64,000 nucleotides of DNA from Paenibacillus_D tarimensis_A (GTDB lineage: Bacteria > Bacillota > Bacilli > Paenibacillales > Paenibacillaceae), in NCBI GenBank assembly GCA_041281825.1, contig CP166298.1:2480001-2544000 (forward strand), in the 5' to 3' direction. Below the pieces are notes generated by a model, which searched no databases, had not been told where the DNA came from, and saw only the letters and a program-made list of their open reading frames with translations. The position numbers and the translations under genes were made by a program. Shown one piece after another: positions 57,723-64,000 of the stretch; positions within the stretch are counted from its first letter, which is position 1, and each line of letters opens with the position of its first letter.

Positions 57723-58346
57723 ATGCAAGAATATAGCATTGGAAAATCGACAATGGAACGCTATAACATTCGTCTAAAAGGCGGCAACCACTGGCGGTGT
57801 GCATGGGCAATAATCTCAATTAGTGATGACGGTGTTTTCAACGCACAAACAGACTGTGGTGATTTTTCTTACCGATGGTCATCTTTTGGTGAATGCTTTA
57901 AATCGTTTTTGATCGAAATTTGCTCTAAGGATACTGATTATCTCTACAGAAAAATCTGTGATAGTGAACTTGATGGAAGAATTGATATCGAGAAAACCGT
58001 TGATAACATGAAGTCTAGAATCATCCAACGTCGCAGAGAAGACGGGAACCGAAAACCTTTCTTATGTGATGATGAATTATCGCCAGACGAAGCAAGAGAA
58101 CTTTGGGATGCTCTGAATTCGCTTAGTTGCCATGATGAAGTATCGAACGATGCATTTGCTTCGATCTTTTATCATGAGTTGCCCAGTGATGAAAGACGAA
58201 AAGTATTTTCGGATGAGTTTTGGTATGACGACCTCTTGGTTACATCGCCCGACAGGAGAGCTAAGGCATTTTGTGAAGTTATTGCCCCGATCTTTGCTGA
58301 AATCTTGAAAGGCGAGTTAGAAAAAGCACAAATCGTTACTGCGTAG
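57723..58346 (+). CDS. Phage protein of unknown function
   Basis: 207 residues, acidic, alpha/beta at the N-terminus (RYNIRLKGGNHWRCAWAIISISDDGVFNAQTDCGDFSYRW) and helical later. Similar proteins occur in many Gram-positive prophages; no role is known. AGAGGATGTGAAAGG precedes ATG 57723. Confidence 0.72.
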   Translation: MQEYSIGKSTMERYNIRLKGGNHWRCAWAIISISDDGVFNAQTDCGDFSYRWSSFGECFKSFLIEICSKDTDYLYRKICDSELDGRIDIEKTVDNMKSRIIQRRREDGNRKPFLCDDELSPDEARELWDALNSLSCHDEVSNDAFASIFYHELPSDERRKVFSDEFWYDDLLVTSPDRRAKAFCEVIAPIFAEILKGELEKAQIVTA

Positions 58347-58381
58347 TTCGAGAATATAGCGATTAAAGGAGAGGTATAGCA

Positions 58382-58750
58382 ATGGGGAACCTGATCGATA
58401 AAGCGAAACTGCTGGAATGCTTGAAGAAGGAAGCCGAGTTTTGTATAAAAGAAAAGTTTAACGAAAAGAAAACTCGCTTCTATCTCGGACGAGAAACTGT
58501 TTTGACTGACGTTATCAGACAGATCGAATCCGGCACCTTCGACGCTCCAATCGGGAATGAACAATCGACAGAAAAAGCGAGCGGAGAAATGGTATTTTCG
58601 TTGCAGTATTGCGGTATCAAAGAGGAAGAGGTTATCGATTGCGCCGGGTTAACGAGATCAGAAATAGAAAAAGATCTAGTCCAATGGGTTCTTGAACGCG
58701 TTGACCATTGGTCTGAGGATGTAGAGAAGAGAGAGGAACCGAATGAATGA
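58382..58750 (+). CDS. Phage protein of unknown function
   Basis: 122 residues, acidic. First part (LIDKAKLLECLKKEAEFCIKEKFNEKKTRFYLGRETVLTDVI) is helical, the end carries a pattern IDCAGLTRSEIEKDLVQWVLERVD. AAAGGAGAGGT precedes ATG 58382. Overlaps the next gene by 8 bases. Confidence 0.7.
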   Translation: MGNLIDKAKLLECLKKEAEFCIKEKFNEKKTRFYLGRETVLTDVIRQIESGTFDAPIGNEQSTEKASGEMVFSLQYCGIKEEEVIDCAGLTRSEIEKDLVQWVLERVDHWSEDVEKREEPNE

Positions 58751-59033
58751 ATACCCATATAAACTGTATGCAAGCGTGCTTCTGCTTGACGGAAAAATAG
58801 AATCTTGGAAAGTGGTCAATTATCCCAAAGAAGCACCTAGCGATTTTAAAGCGTATTGGAAATTGGATCGACTTAAAGACTATACCGCAGAAACAAAAAG
58901 CTGGACAGTCAACAACCTTGAAGAACACAATGACGTCTTTCAAAGACTGGCGCCGGAATGGTTTACACAGTGGCGACATGCGGATGATTATAGAGGGTGG
59001 CACGCTTACGGGGAAGAAGAACGAGAGTTTTAA
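58743..59033 (+). CDS. Phage protein of unknown function
   Basis: 96 residues, rich in Trp and Tyr (KLYASVLLLDGKIESWKVVNYP, then WFTQWRHADDYRGWHAYGEEE). Unknown family; the compact size and aromatic content suggest a small beta protein. AGAGAGGAACCG precedes ATG 58743. Confidence 0.68.
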   Translation: MNEYPYKLYASVLLLDGKIESWKVVNYPKEAPSDFKAYWKLDRLKDYTAETKSWTVNNLEEHNDVFQRLAPEWFTQWRHADDYRGWHAYGEEEREF

Positions 59034-59045
59034 GTATTGAATAAA

Positions 59046-59079
59046 GCCGCCGGGACGTTGGGGAACGGGACCCGGCGGC
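59046..59079 (+). terminator. GC-rich hairpin before the late regulator
   Basis: GCCGCCGGG (59046-59054) and CCCGGCGGC (59071-59079) form a 9-bp stem with a 16-base loop and no T tract. It may terminate early transcripts with help or act as an attenuator. Confidence 0.5.
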
Positions 59080-59127
59080 AAACGTAAGTTCTCACCAATA
59101 TTGTAACACGGGGAAGGGTGAGAAGGA

Positions 59128-59568
59128 ATGGGGGCAGTACAAATAACATTGCTTCCGGAGATCAACCGGGAGGCAACAAAGAAGCGCGTCGAGGAAAAGC
59201 TTGAGACTGTTCGGGTATATAAAGAAATCGGGATTGTTCGTAAGGAATCGCAATACACGCCTTCATACAGCCAGCGATTCCACGGCCCGACGAATAGCAT
59301 AAATAAAACCGTTGAAGAAATCGCCATTTCAAATGTCATGAGAGAGCAGGAGTTGGACGCGCTCACAGAGCTCGTAGATCGGGCCATAGGGCGCCTGAGT
59401 AAAAAAGAGAGGGAAATCATCACGCTTCGGTATATGAGCGACGAGGACACGCTGGATTTTAACGTGTGCGCCGAATTACACTATGCCGAGAGGACATACC
59501 GACGGATCAAAGGCAGCGCGATCTATAAGCTTGCGTTTATGCTGCGGTTGGAAGTATATGAGGAATAG
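59128..59568 (+). CDS. ArpU-family late transcription regulator
   Basis: 146 residues. Resembles ArpU and related sigma-like phage late regulators: VEEKLETVRVYKEIGIVRKE near 21, a centre LVDRAIGRLSKKEREIITLRYMSDEDTLDFNVCAELHYAERTYRRIKGSAIYKLAFML (spread over about 85-140) reads as a sigma-4-like HTH. It should switch on packaging and structural genes. Located at the usual place, near the end of early genes. Confidence 0.82.
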   Translation: MGAVQITLLPEINREATKKRVEEKLETVRVYKEIGIVRKESQYTPSYSQRFHGPTNSINKTVEEIAISNVMREQELDALTELVDRAIGRLSKKEREIITLRYMSDEDTLDFNVCAELHYAERTYRRIKGSAIYKLAFMLRLEVYEE

Positions 59569-59599
59569 TATTGCAAGGTAAGAAGGGAGGAGAAAGGTA

Positions 59600-59800
59600 A
59601 TGGATCGCGACCCTTGGGAACGGCTATGGGAAGAAGCTGAAAAAGCAACGTATGTAGATTGCCGGGTATTGAAGCGTATGGGTATGGTTGACAGCCATCA
59701 AGTAGGTGACATTATCGGCGTGGAAGAAAAGGGAGTTAAGGAGCTTGTAGAGGCGGGTTATATTGAAGTGGTGGAGGAGAGTGAGAAAAATGGGTCTTGA
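59600..59800 (+). CDS. Small acidic phage protein
   Basis: 66 residues, acidic, HTH-like spacing (VLKRMGMVDSHQVGDIIGVEEKGVKELVEAGYIEVV). GAAGGGAGGAGAAAGG precedes ATG 59600. Overlaps the next gene by 11 bases. Unknown function. Confidence 0.62.
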   Translation: MDRDPWERLWEEAEKATYVDCRVLKRMGMVDSHQVGDIIGVEEKGVKELVEAGYIEVVEESEKNGS

Positions 59801-60194
59801 TTGTTCACATGATGCTTTTCACGGAGCGTATTCATCTTTTAATCGTTTGCGTCAATTTGTTTGTAAATCGATCGGCGGCAGTTACCCGCCTCATGAAACA
59901 GAGGGATTGGAACCGGAAGCGTGGTATTTCGGTGAAGGATACAACAAAGAAAAGAACCCAGGTCTTTATGAATTTTTCTGTCATTCAGACTGCGACGGAG
60001 AAATAAGTCCTGAAATGTGTAGTTTAGTTGCAAATGAACTTGAATCAATCTTGCCGCTTTTAAAAAAACTCGAGGAAATAACAGAAGCATACGGCCACAT
60101 ATTGTTTAACGGAGGATATGTCGGGACTGTTGAAAAATTCATAGCAGGGTGCAGGAAAGCTGCGGAGTTGAACGAACCGTTATTGTTTAGTTGA
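59790..60194 (+). CDS. Phage protein of unknown function
   Basis: 134 residues. MGLDCSHDAFHGAYSSFNRLR at the start, then a cysteine/histidine pair and a central EFFCHSDCDGEISPEMC; resembles a family of small phage proteins that begin with GLDCSHDA. ATG 59790 is supported by GGAGGAGAGTGA; the frame opens at 59763. Function unknown. Confidence 0.72.
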   Translation: MGLDCSHDAFHGAYSSFNRLRQFVCKSIGGSYPPHETEGLEPEAWYFGEGYNKEKNPGLYEFFCHSDCDGEISPEMCSLVANELESILPLLKKLEEITEAYGHILFNGGYVGTVEKFIAGCRKAAELNEPLLFS

Positions 60195-60210
60195 AGGAGA
60201 GTGAAGGGGA

Positions 60211-60408
60211 ATGAGTGAAGAGCTTCGGACATCTACAGCGATATGGTTTTGCAGTTCGTGCATGGGATTTAAGGAGCATACTAAATTTGAAAAGATTTCG
60301 GATAATATGTTTGAAGGAGAATGTTCGTGCGGTAAAAAGAATCTGAATTATTTCCCGAAACTAAAACGAAATGAGATTTTCGGCATAGTCAGAATTGATA
60401 CTTTCTAG
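60211..60408 (+). CDS. Zinc-ribbon-like phage protein
   Basis: 65 residues. CSSC near 14 and CSCG near 38 give two Cys pairs of a simple zinc ribbon. GAAGGAGAGTGAAGGGGA precedes ATG 60211. Unknown role. Confidence 0.68.
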   Translation: MSEELRTSTAIWFCSSCMGFKEHTKFEKISDNMFEGECSCGKKNLNYFPKLKRNEIFGIVRIDTF

Positions 60409-60425
60409 TTAAGGAGTGAAGGGGA

Positions 60426-60638
60426 ATGAACCGGATTGAAGAGATAAAAAAGATATACGAGGACATTAAGGACCAGTATATATTTGAAGAATATGAAAAG
60501 TTGGCTTCTATTACAGGGGAACTCATATCAAGACTCGAACAGGTCGAGGAAGAAAATAAGAAATTTAGAGTGGCATTAGACATAGCACATGTAGTTTTAG
60601 AAAGGTATGAATCAATGCTTAAGGATGCGGGACTATAA
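60426..60638 (+). CDS. Coiled-coil phage protein
   Basis: 70 residues, continuous helix with heptads (EEIKKIYEDIKDQYIFEEYEKL, then LISRLEQVEEENKKF). AAGGAGTGAAGGGGA precedes ATG 60426. Last gene before a strong terminator. Function unknown. Confidence 0.68.
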   Translation: MNRIEEIKKIYEDIKDQYIFEEYEKLASITGELISRLEQVEEENKKFRVALDIAHVVLERYESMLKDAGL

Positions 60639-60646
60639 CGGTGTAA

Positions 60647-60671
60647 GGGGCCTTCAATGGCCCCTTTTTTT
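60647..60671. terminator. Terminator of the early region
   Basis: GGGGCC (60647-60652), loop TTCAAT, GGCCCC (60659-60664), seven T residues. It also forms the 3' end of the convergent minus-strand gene 60654-61040. Confidence 0.82.
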
Positions 60672-61040
60672 AAACAACTCCGCAATATACTTCCCGAGCC
60701 GCACACTTATTTCATACTTGATTACGGCTTTCATCAGAGAAAACGGGAATTCGTAGCCCCTGCAATAAAAAGTGTAATCCAGCGCTGTATCTACATAACC
60801 CTTGCGCTCAGCTTCCACAACCTTAAACTTCTTCGCGCGCATGACTTTACGGACCTGGACTAGATCGGCGTGAATCCGGTCCATTAATTTATCTGCAGCA
60901 GCCACGTAAAGCCCCCGCAATGAATAGGTTGAATACTCCATTTCACGCTTGTTATTTTCAACAATGGTCAGCATGATCGGAAGGATACAGTAATCCCGGA
61001 CCAGCTCAAGCTCTTCCTCTGTCGGCAGGGATTTATTCAT
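60654..61040 (-). CDS. Prophage homologue of the polymerase-linked host protein
   Basis: 128 residues. Aligns with residues about 45-157 of the host protein at 37951-38424 through ELELVRDYCILPIMLTIV near 10, MDRIHADLVQVRK near 54 and YTFYCRGYEFPFSLMKAVIKYEISVRLGKYI near 91. Domain function unknown. GAGGTGAG precedes ATG 61040. First gene of a minus-strand cassette lying between the ArpU and terminase genes. Confidence 0.75.
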   Translation of the reverse strand: MNKSLPTEEELELVRDYCILPIMLTIVENNKREMEYSTYSLRGLYVAAADKLMDRIHADLVQVRKVMRAKKFKVVEAERKGYVDTALDYTFYCRGYEFPFSLMKAVIKYEISVRLGKYIAELFKKRGH

Positions 61041-61110
61041 AAATTCTCACCTCGGATATATTATAAAAGAACATATGTTCCTTAACAAGCAATAAGAAAA
61101 GCCGTCCAGT

Positions 61111-61320
61111 TTATTGGCCGGCTAATTTCTTTTTATACTCCAGGACGCTGCTCTTTAGGATCAGCAGCGCGCCCGGTGCTTGGCGGGCCTCAATGGCTCC
61201 CCTTTTACAAAGTCGCTGTATCTGGCGTTTCTCGGATGCGATGACCTCTTTAGAGAGGCCGGGGCCGGCGAGGATCTCGACGGCCTCCAGGGCGGTTATG
61301 ACTTCATCAAGCGGTTTCAA
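61111..61320 (-). CDS. Small HTH-like prophage protein
   Basis: 69 residues from TTG 61320, which overlaps the upstream stop as TTGA and has AAAGGAGATGAG before it (the open frame extends to 61341). LEAVEILAGPGLSKEVIASEKRQIQRLCKRGAIEARQAPGALLILKSSVLEY resembles a helix-turn-helix excisionase/MerR-like unit with a recognition helix and wing. Role unknown. Confidence 0.62.
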   Translation of the reverse strand: MKPLDEVITALEAVEILAGPGLSKEVIASEKRQIQRLCKRGAIEARQAPGALLILKSSVLEYKKKLAGQ

Positions 61321-61733
61321 CTTCTCATCTCCTTTATCCATTTGCAGCCGGCAAAGTCCAGCAAGCCACCGGTATCAAGAATTTCCTGTAAAACCTGTTT
61401 GCCTCCACGCGGTCTGTAAGGTAGTTCGCCGTCAAAGGCGAAATATCCTAGCTCGGGGTGAAAAAAAGCGTAACCTTTCGGGATAGAATACCCGCCTTCA
61501 ACTTTAAACCTTTGCCCGGACAGCTTCACGATCTGTAATTTGCTGTTGATCTCGACGGTTTGCGCGGTTCTGACATTTTCAGCTGCCGCGTTCACGCTGT
61601 CAATCCATGTGTTCATTGCTTCTACTCCAGCGCCTATGCGGGCTACACATTGCGGACGGATCGGGCAGCTGCCGCAGTTCTTCGCGTAATTTTCTTCACA
61701 GACCGCTTTTGCTTTTTCATTTAGAGTTTTCAT
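61317..61733 (-). CDS. Prophage protein with N-terminal cysteine cluster
   Basis: 138 residues. Four cysteines near the start in the order C-x8-C-x2-C-x5-C (CEENYAKNCGSCPIRPQC) could hold zinc or an iron-sulfur cluster. The C-terminal part (KGYAFFHPELGYFAFDGELPYRPRGGKQVLQEILD) has no recognised fold. AGGAGAG eight bases before ATG 61733. Downstream of ArdC on the same strand. Confidence 0.68.
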   Translation of the reverse strand: MKTLNEKAKAVCEENYAKNCGSCPIRPQCVARIGAGVEAMNTWIDSVNAAAENVRTAQTVEINSKLQIVKLSGQRFKVEGGYSIPKGYAFFHPELGYFAFDGELPYRPRGGKQVLQEILDTGGLLDFAGCKWIKEMRS

Positions 61734-61807
61734 TTTCAACACTCTCCTAATTTGGTATAGTGGAGAGGCGAGGGACCGACCAAAGTTCTCGCCTCATGGA
61801 AAGCTGT

Positions 61808-62638
61808 CTATTCGTTCTCGGTGTGTTTCACGCCTAGGATGTAATCGGCGGCTTTCTGTGCTTGAGCTGCCGCATGAACGATTAATTTCTTGTCATCTTT
61901 CAACGCCCGGAGCCAGGATTGGATATATGAAGCGCTCTGCTCTATGGTGTGATTGTCTATACCAGCTACCCCGCATAACATCGCCGCGCCGAGCTCTGCA
62001 ACCAATTCCTCCTTGCTGTAAGTCTCGCTGCCGAAGGCGGCGACTTGTGTGATACCCGAGCGATTCAAACGGCTTTTATGTCCGGTGCTGTGTACCATCT
62101 CATGGAAGAACACGCTGTAAAAGCTGTGCGGGTCGAGAAAGTCTTTCAGCGGCGGCATTCCGATATAGTCCATTGAAGGGGCATAGTATGCTTTGCCTGA
62201 CTGGAAGCGCGTTTCCGGGCTGTTCATGTACCCTTTGACGATCTTTTCCCCTTCTTCGATTGGATCATGATCGAATGTCATTTCTTTTCGCTTACTCTTC
62301 AATCCCTCGCATTGAGTCTCGATGTTAAAAACGGTGTAGTATCTCAGATAAGGAACCTTTTCAGTCTCACCGCTTTCCTCATTCTCAACCTCTAACCATT
62401 TCCAGAAGACAACCATGTTCCCTTTCTCGCCTTTCTTAACCTTCCCGCCTGCCTCTGTGACCTGCTTGAAGGTCGCGTACTCGCCGGGCTCTAACAACAT
62501 TGTATTAATTCCTCTGTACGGCTTTTGTGTCTTCCAGTTTACCGCGCCGCCGCCGATCCAAGGTTTCCGCCAAGGGACAACACCTTTTTCTAACTCGCTG
62601 ATTATCCGATCCGTTACAATGTCGTAAACTTTACTCAT
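61808..62638 (-). CDS. ArdC-like antirestriction protein
   Basis: 276 residues. N-terminal ssDNA-binding ArdC domain (YDIVTDRIISELEKGVVPWRKPW and KPYRGINTMLL near 40) followed by a zincin-like metallopeptidase with HEMVHSTGH near 170 and the downstream Glu in SKEELVAELGAAMLCG near 202. ArdC proteins protect incoming single-stranded DNA from type I restriction. ATG 62638 has GGGAGG nine bases upstream. Divergent from the terminase region and preceded by two operator-like palindromes. Confidence 0.88.
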   Translation of the reverse strand: MSKVYDIVTDRIISELEKGVVPWRKPWIGGGAVNWKTQKPYRGINTMLLEPGEYATFKQVTEAGGKVKKGEKGNMVVFWKWLEVENEESGETEKVPYLRYYTVFNIETQCEGLKSKRKEMTFDHDPIEEGEKIVKGYMNSPETRFQSGKAYYAPSMDYIGMPPLKDFLDPHSFYSVFFHEMVHSTGHKSRLNRSGITQVAAFGSETYSKEELVAELGAAMLCGVAGIDNHTIEQSASYIQSWLRALKDDKKLIVHAAAQAQKAADYILGVKHTENE

Positions 62639-62659
62639 TCGTTTCATCCTCCCTCGATT

Positions 62660-62716
62660 GTCGCAATCGCGACCTGTTCTGAAACCAATATAACATGTCG
62701 CAATCACGACAGTCAA
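62660..62716 (-). promoter_or_regulatory. ardC promoter with two operator palindromes
   Basis: On the minus strand TTGACT (62716-62711) and TATATT or TTATAT (about 62692-62687) form a promoter with a 17-18-base spacer. GTCGCAATCACGAC (62697-62710) lies in the spacer and GTCGCAATCGCGAC (62660-62673) lies downstream of the start point, 37 bases away. The pair strongly suggests a dedicated repressor. Confidence 0.7.
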
Positions 62717-62738
62717 GGGGTAAACGAAAAAAAATAAT

Positions 62739-62782
62739 TTGGCCGCTCTATGGCCGCATTATGACCGAGTATTGGCCGTTCA
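62739..62782. repeat. Four 11-bp iterons upstream of the terminase genes
   Basis: Units of WTGGCCGNNNN begin at 62739, 62750, 62761 (TGACCG variant) and 62772, exactly 11 bases apart. They lie between the ardC promoter and a terminator, about 540 bases before terS. They could be a binding site for the terminase small subunit (cos/pac), a late-regulator site, or another DNA-binding array. Confidence 0.6.
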
Positions 62783-62828
62783 TTAAGGGAAATAAATGAT
62801 AGTATGGTATTACGGTATGCAGCACCTT

Positions 62829-62856
62829 AAACCGCCCTTGATCAGGGCGGTTTTTT
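62829..62856. terminator. Terminator before the 62924 gene
   Basis: AAACCGCCC (62829-62837), loop, GGGCGGTTT (62845-62853), with six T residues from 62851. It isolates the packaging region from upstream transcription. Confidence 0.82.
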
Positions 62857-62923
62857 GTTGTGGGAACGTCCTACTAGTGGAGAGGCGGGGCCACGGACGA
62901 ATAAAAACAAAGGAAGGGAGAAT

Positions 62924-63229
62924 ATGAGACTTGAAGAAATCGAAGTTGTTGTTACTGACCATGCTTACGATCGCTATTGTGAGCGGGTCGGTCAGATCGA
63001 AAGACAAGAACTGCACGAACAGCTGCAGCAAAACATAACAGAAAGAGATTGCCGCTATAAAGACGGGTATTGCAAGATTGGCGAAGTATGGTGGGCCTGT
63101 GCACCGGCAGAGTGTTTATTGATCCTGATTACCTGCCTTGGGGAGACTCATATTGACATCCCAGCCGCGAAGCGGTGGGAGCGGCAGCACCGGGACCGGG
63201 TGAATCTGGGTGATTTAGCGAACTGGTAG
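62924..63229 (+). CDS. Prophage homologue of the 1191 host protein
   Basis: 101 residues. VVVTDHAYDRYCERV near 7, DGYCKIGEVWWACAP near 48, then LLILITCLGETHIDIP near 64 follow the layout of the host protein at 1191-1628. No named family is recognised. AAAGGAAGGGAG precedes ATG 62924. Located just upstream of the terminase genes, where small HNH or DNA-processing proteins are common, but no HNH motif is present. Confidence 0.7.
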   Translation: MRLEEIEVVVTDHAYDRYCERVGQIERQELHEQLQQNITERDCRYKDGYCKIGEVWWACAPAECLLILITCLGETHIDIPAAKRWERQHRDRVNLGDLANW

Positions 63230-63322
63230 CAGGATTGTGTGATAAAAATGCCCGTATACGGCTATTTATACAAAAACATAGCAGGATAGTTCATATTTTA
63301 CTGGGGTGGTGGGTGATGTGTA

Positions 63323-63838
63323 GTGAAATTACCGGCAATGCAAAAGAAATTTGCTGATGAATACCTAATCGACCTGAATGCGACTGCAGCATATAAGCGT
63401 GCAGGATACAAAGCGACAGGAAGTGCAGCAACCGCCGCAGCTTCTCGATTGTTAACAAATGTTAATGTACAGGCTTACATTCAGGAACGGATGAAAGAGC
63501 GTGAAAAGCGGACAGAAATCACTCAAGACCGGGTATTGAAAGAGTATGCGAAACTCGGTTTTTTCGATGCACGGAAGCTATTCAACCCGGATGGGTCGCC
63601 TGTACCAATTACGGAGCTGGACGACGAGACAGCGGCGGCAATAGCCGGTCTTGAAGTCATGGAAGTGTGGGAAGGCCATGGCGATAACAGGACATTTATC
63701 GGGTATCTGAAAAAATATAAGATAACGGATAAGAAAGGCGCGCTGGATTCGATTGCGCGTCACTTGGGCATGTTCAATGACAAGATTGACCTTTCCGGCG
63801 TGGTGGTGATCAAAGGTGAGAGCGACCTTAGAGATTAA
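63323..63838 (+). CDS. terS: Terminase small subunit
   Basis: 171 residues. N-terminal HTH typical of PBSX/A118-type small terminases: MQKKFADEYLIDLNATAAYKRAGYKATGSAATAAASRLLTNVNVQAYIQERM is spread over residues about 6-57. The centre and C-terminus serve oligomerisation. GTG 63323 is preceded by GGTGGTGGGTGATG. It recognises the packaging site and passes DNA to the large subunit, whose gene overlaps by 23 bases. Confidence 0.9.
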   Translation: MKLPAMQKKFADEYLIDLNATAAYKRAGYKATGSAATAAASRLLTNVNVQAYIQERMKEREKRTEITQDRVLKEYAKLGFFDARKLFNPDGSPVPITELDDETAAAIAGLEVMEVWEGHGDNRTFIGYLKKYKITDKKGALDSIARHLGMFNDKIDLSGVVVIKGESDLRD

Positions 63839-64000
63839 TTTACCTGACGTAATCGGCAGGGGGTACGCTTCCTTTTGGAACTCAAAAAAGCGTTATAGGG
63901 TGCTTAAAGGCGGCCGGGGCTCGAAGAAATCCACAACAACGGCCATGTGGTTTATATACAACATCATGAAGCATCCGCTGGCAAATGCGCTTGTTGTACG
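63816..64000 (+). CDS. terL: Terminase large subunit, cut by the window edge
   Basis: First 61 residues visible. Starts at GTG 63816 inside terS. The Walker A type motif LKGGRGSKKSTTTAMWF near residue 31 corresponds to the GGRxSKKS form used by A118-like phages (the Lys-Lys is usual there). It is the ATPase/nuclease motor of packaging. The remainder lies beyond 64000. Confidence 0.85.
   Translation, partial: MRATLEINLPDVIGRGYASFWNSKKRYRVLKGGRGSKKSTTTAMWFIYNIMKHPLANALVV

Noticed and set aside
63816..64000. Lys-Lys in the Walker A motif of the terminase as a defect
   Set aside because: The GGRxSKKS form is normal in A118-like large terminases.
1..64000. CRISPR arrays, rRNA or tRNA genes, insertion sequences
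   Set aside because: No regularly spaced identical repeats with unique spacers, no tRNA-like T-loop and acceptor pairs, and no transposase frame were found. The repeats seen are short leader, operator and iteron types.

Overview
The window looks like a chromosomal segment of a spore-forming Gram-positive bacterium, most probably of the Paenibacillaceae. The evidence is the Bacillus-type gene order (remA-gmk-rpoZ-coaBC-priA-def-fmt-rsmB-rlmN-prpC-prkC-rsgA-rpe, then spoVM, rpmB, an Asp23-like gene, fakA, degV and recG), the sporulation genes spoVM and spoVIF, strong AGGAGG-type ribosome binding sites, and a GC-rich coding style in the host part that becomes visibly more AT-rich after about 45 kb. 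The species cannot be named from sequence reading alone.

Layout. 0-7 kb: ricF (ylbF) and ylbG, each preceded by a copy of an unusual repeated leader element; two uncharacterised genes, one frameshifted; a LysR regulator overlapping a PHP phosphatase; rqcH and a short-chain dehydrogenase on the minus strand. 7-13.3 kb: a calcium P-type ATPase, dapF and a fused homocysteine methyltransferase/MTHF reductase. 13.3-34.2 kb: the housekeeping run for nucleotide, coenzyme A, translation-start, ribosome-maturation and Ser/Thr signalling functions, then spoVM, rpmB (minus), the Asp23-fakA-degV set for fatty-acid phosphorylation, recG and spoVIF. 34.2-38.4 kb: an SRAP protein with a third copy of the leader element, a DUF2515 protein, and an SOS-type Y-family polymerase with two LexA-like boxes and a partner gene. 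38.5-43.5 kb: a TPP riboswitch followed by thiamine-precursor transport genes (thiY, a thiamine-binding protein, thiX, thiZ), a TatD-like hydrolase and an inositol-monophosphatase-like gene. 43.8-45 kb: a LURP-one-like gene and a largely non-coding stretch with an array of four short palindromes.

45-64 kb is the left part of a temperate siphovirus-like prophage: integrase with adjacent repeated arm-type sites, a lysogeny module (127-residue repressor, Cro-like protein, five copies of a palindromic operator), an excisionase-like gene, recombination genes (YqaJ exonuclease, RecT), replication genes (DnaD-like initiator with internal iterons, helicase loader, DnaB helicase), many small early genes, an ArpU-type late regulator, a minus-strand cassette with an ArdC-like antirestriction protein and its own operators, and the start of the packaging module (terminase small subunit, large subunit cut by the window edge). 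The right attachment site and the structural genes lie outside the window.

Most unusual signals: (1) a three-copy leader element made of three A units and two complementary B units, sitting in front of ricF, ylbG and the SRAP gene; (2) two pairs of distant homologues, each with one host gene and one prophage gene; (3) a prophage switch with no visible protease-type induction, but a LexA-like box in front of a small ORF that runs antisense into the repressor; (4) 11-bp iterons upstream of the terminase; (5) a TatD-like hydrolase in the position where a base-salvage deformylase is expected in thiamine operons.
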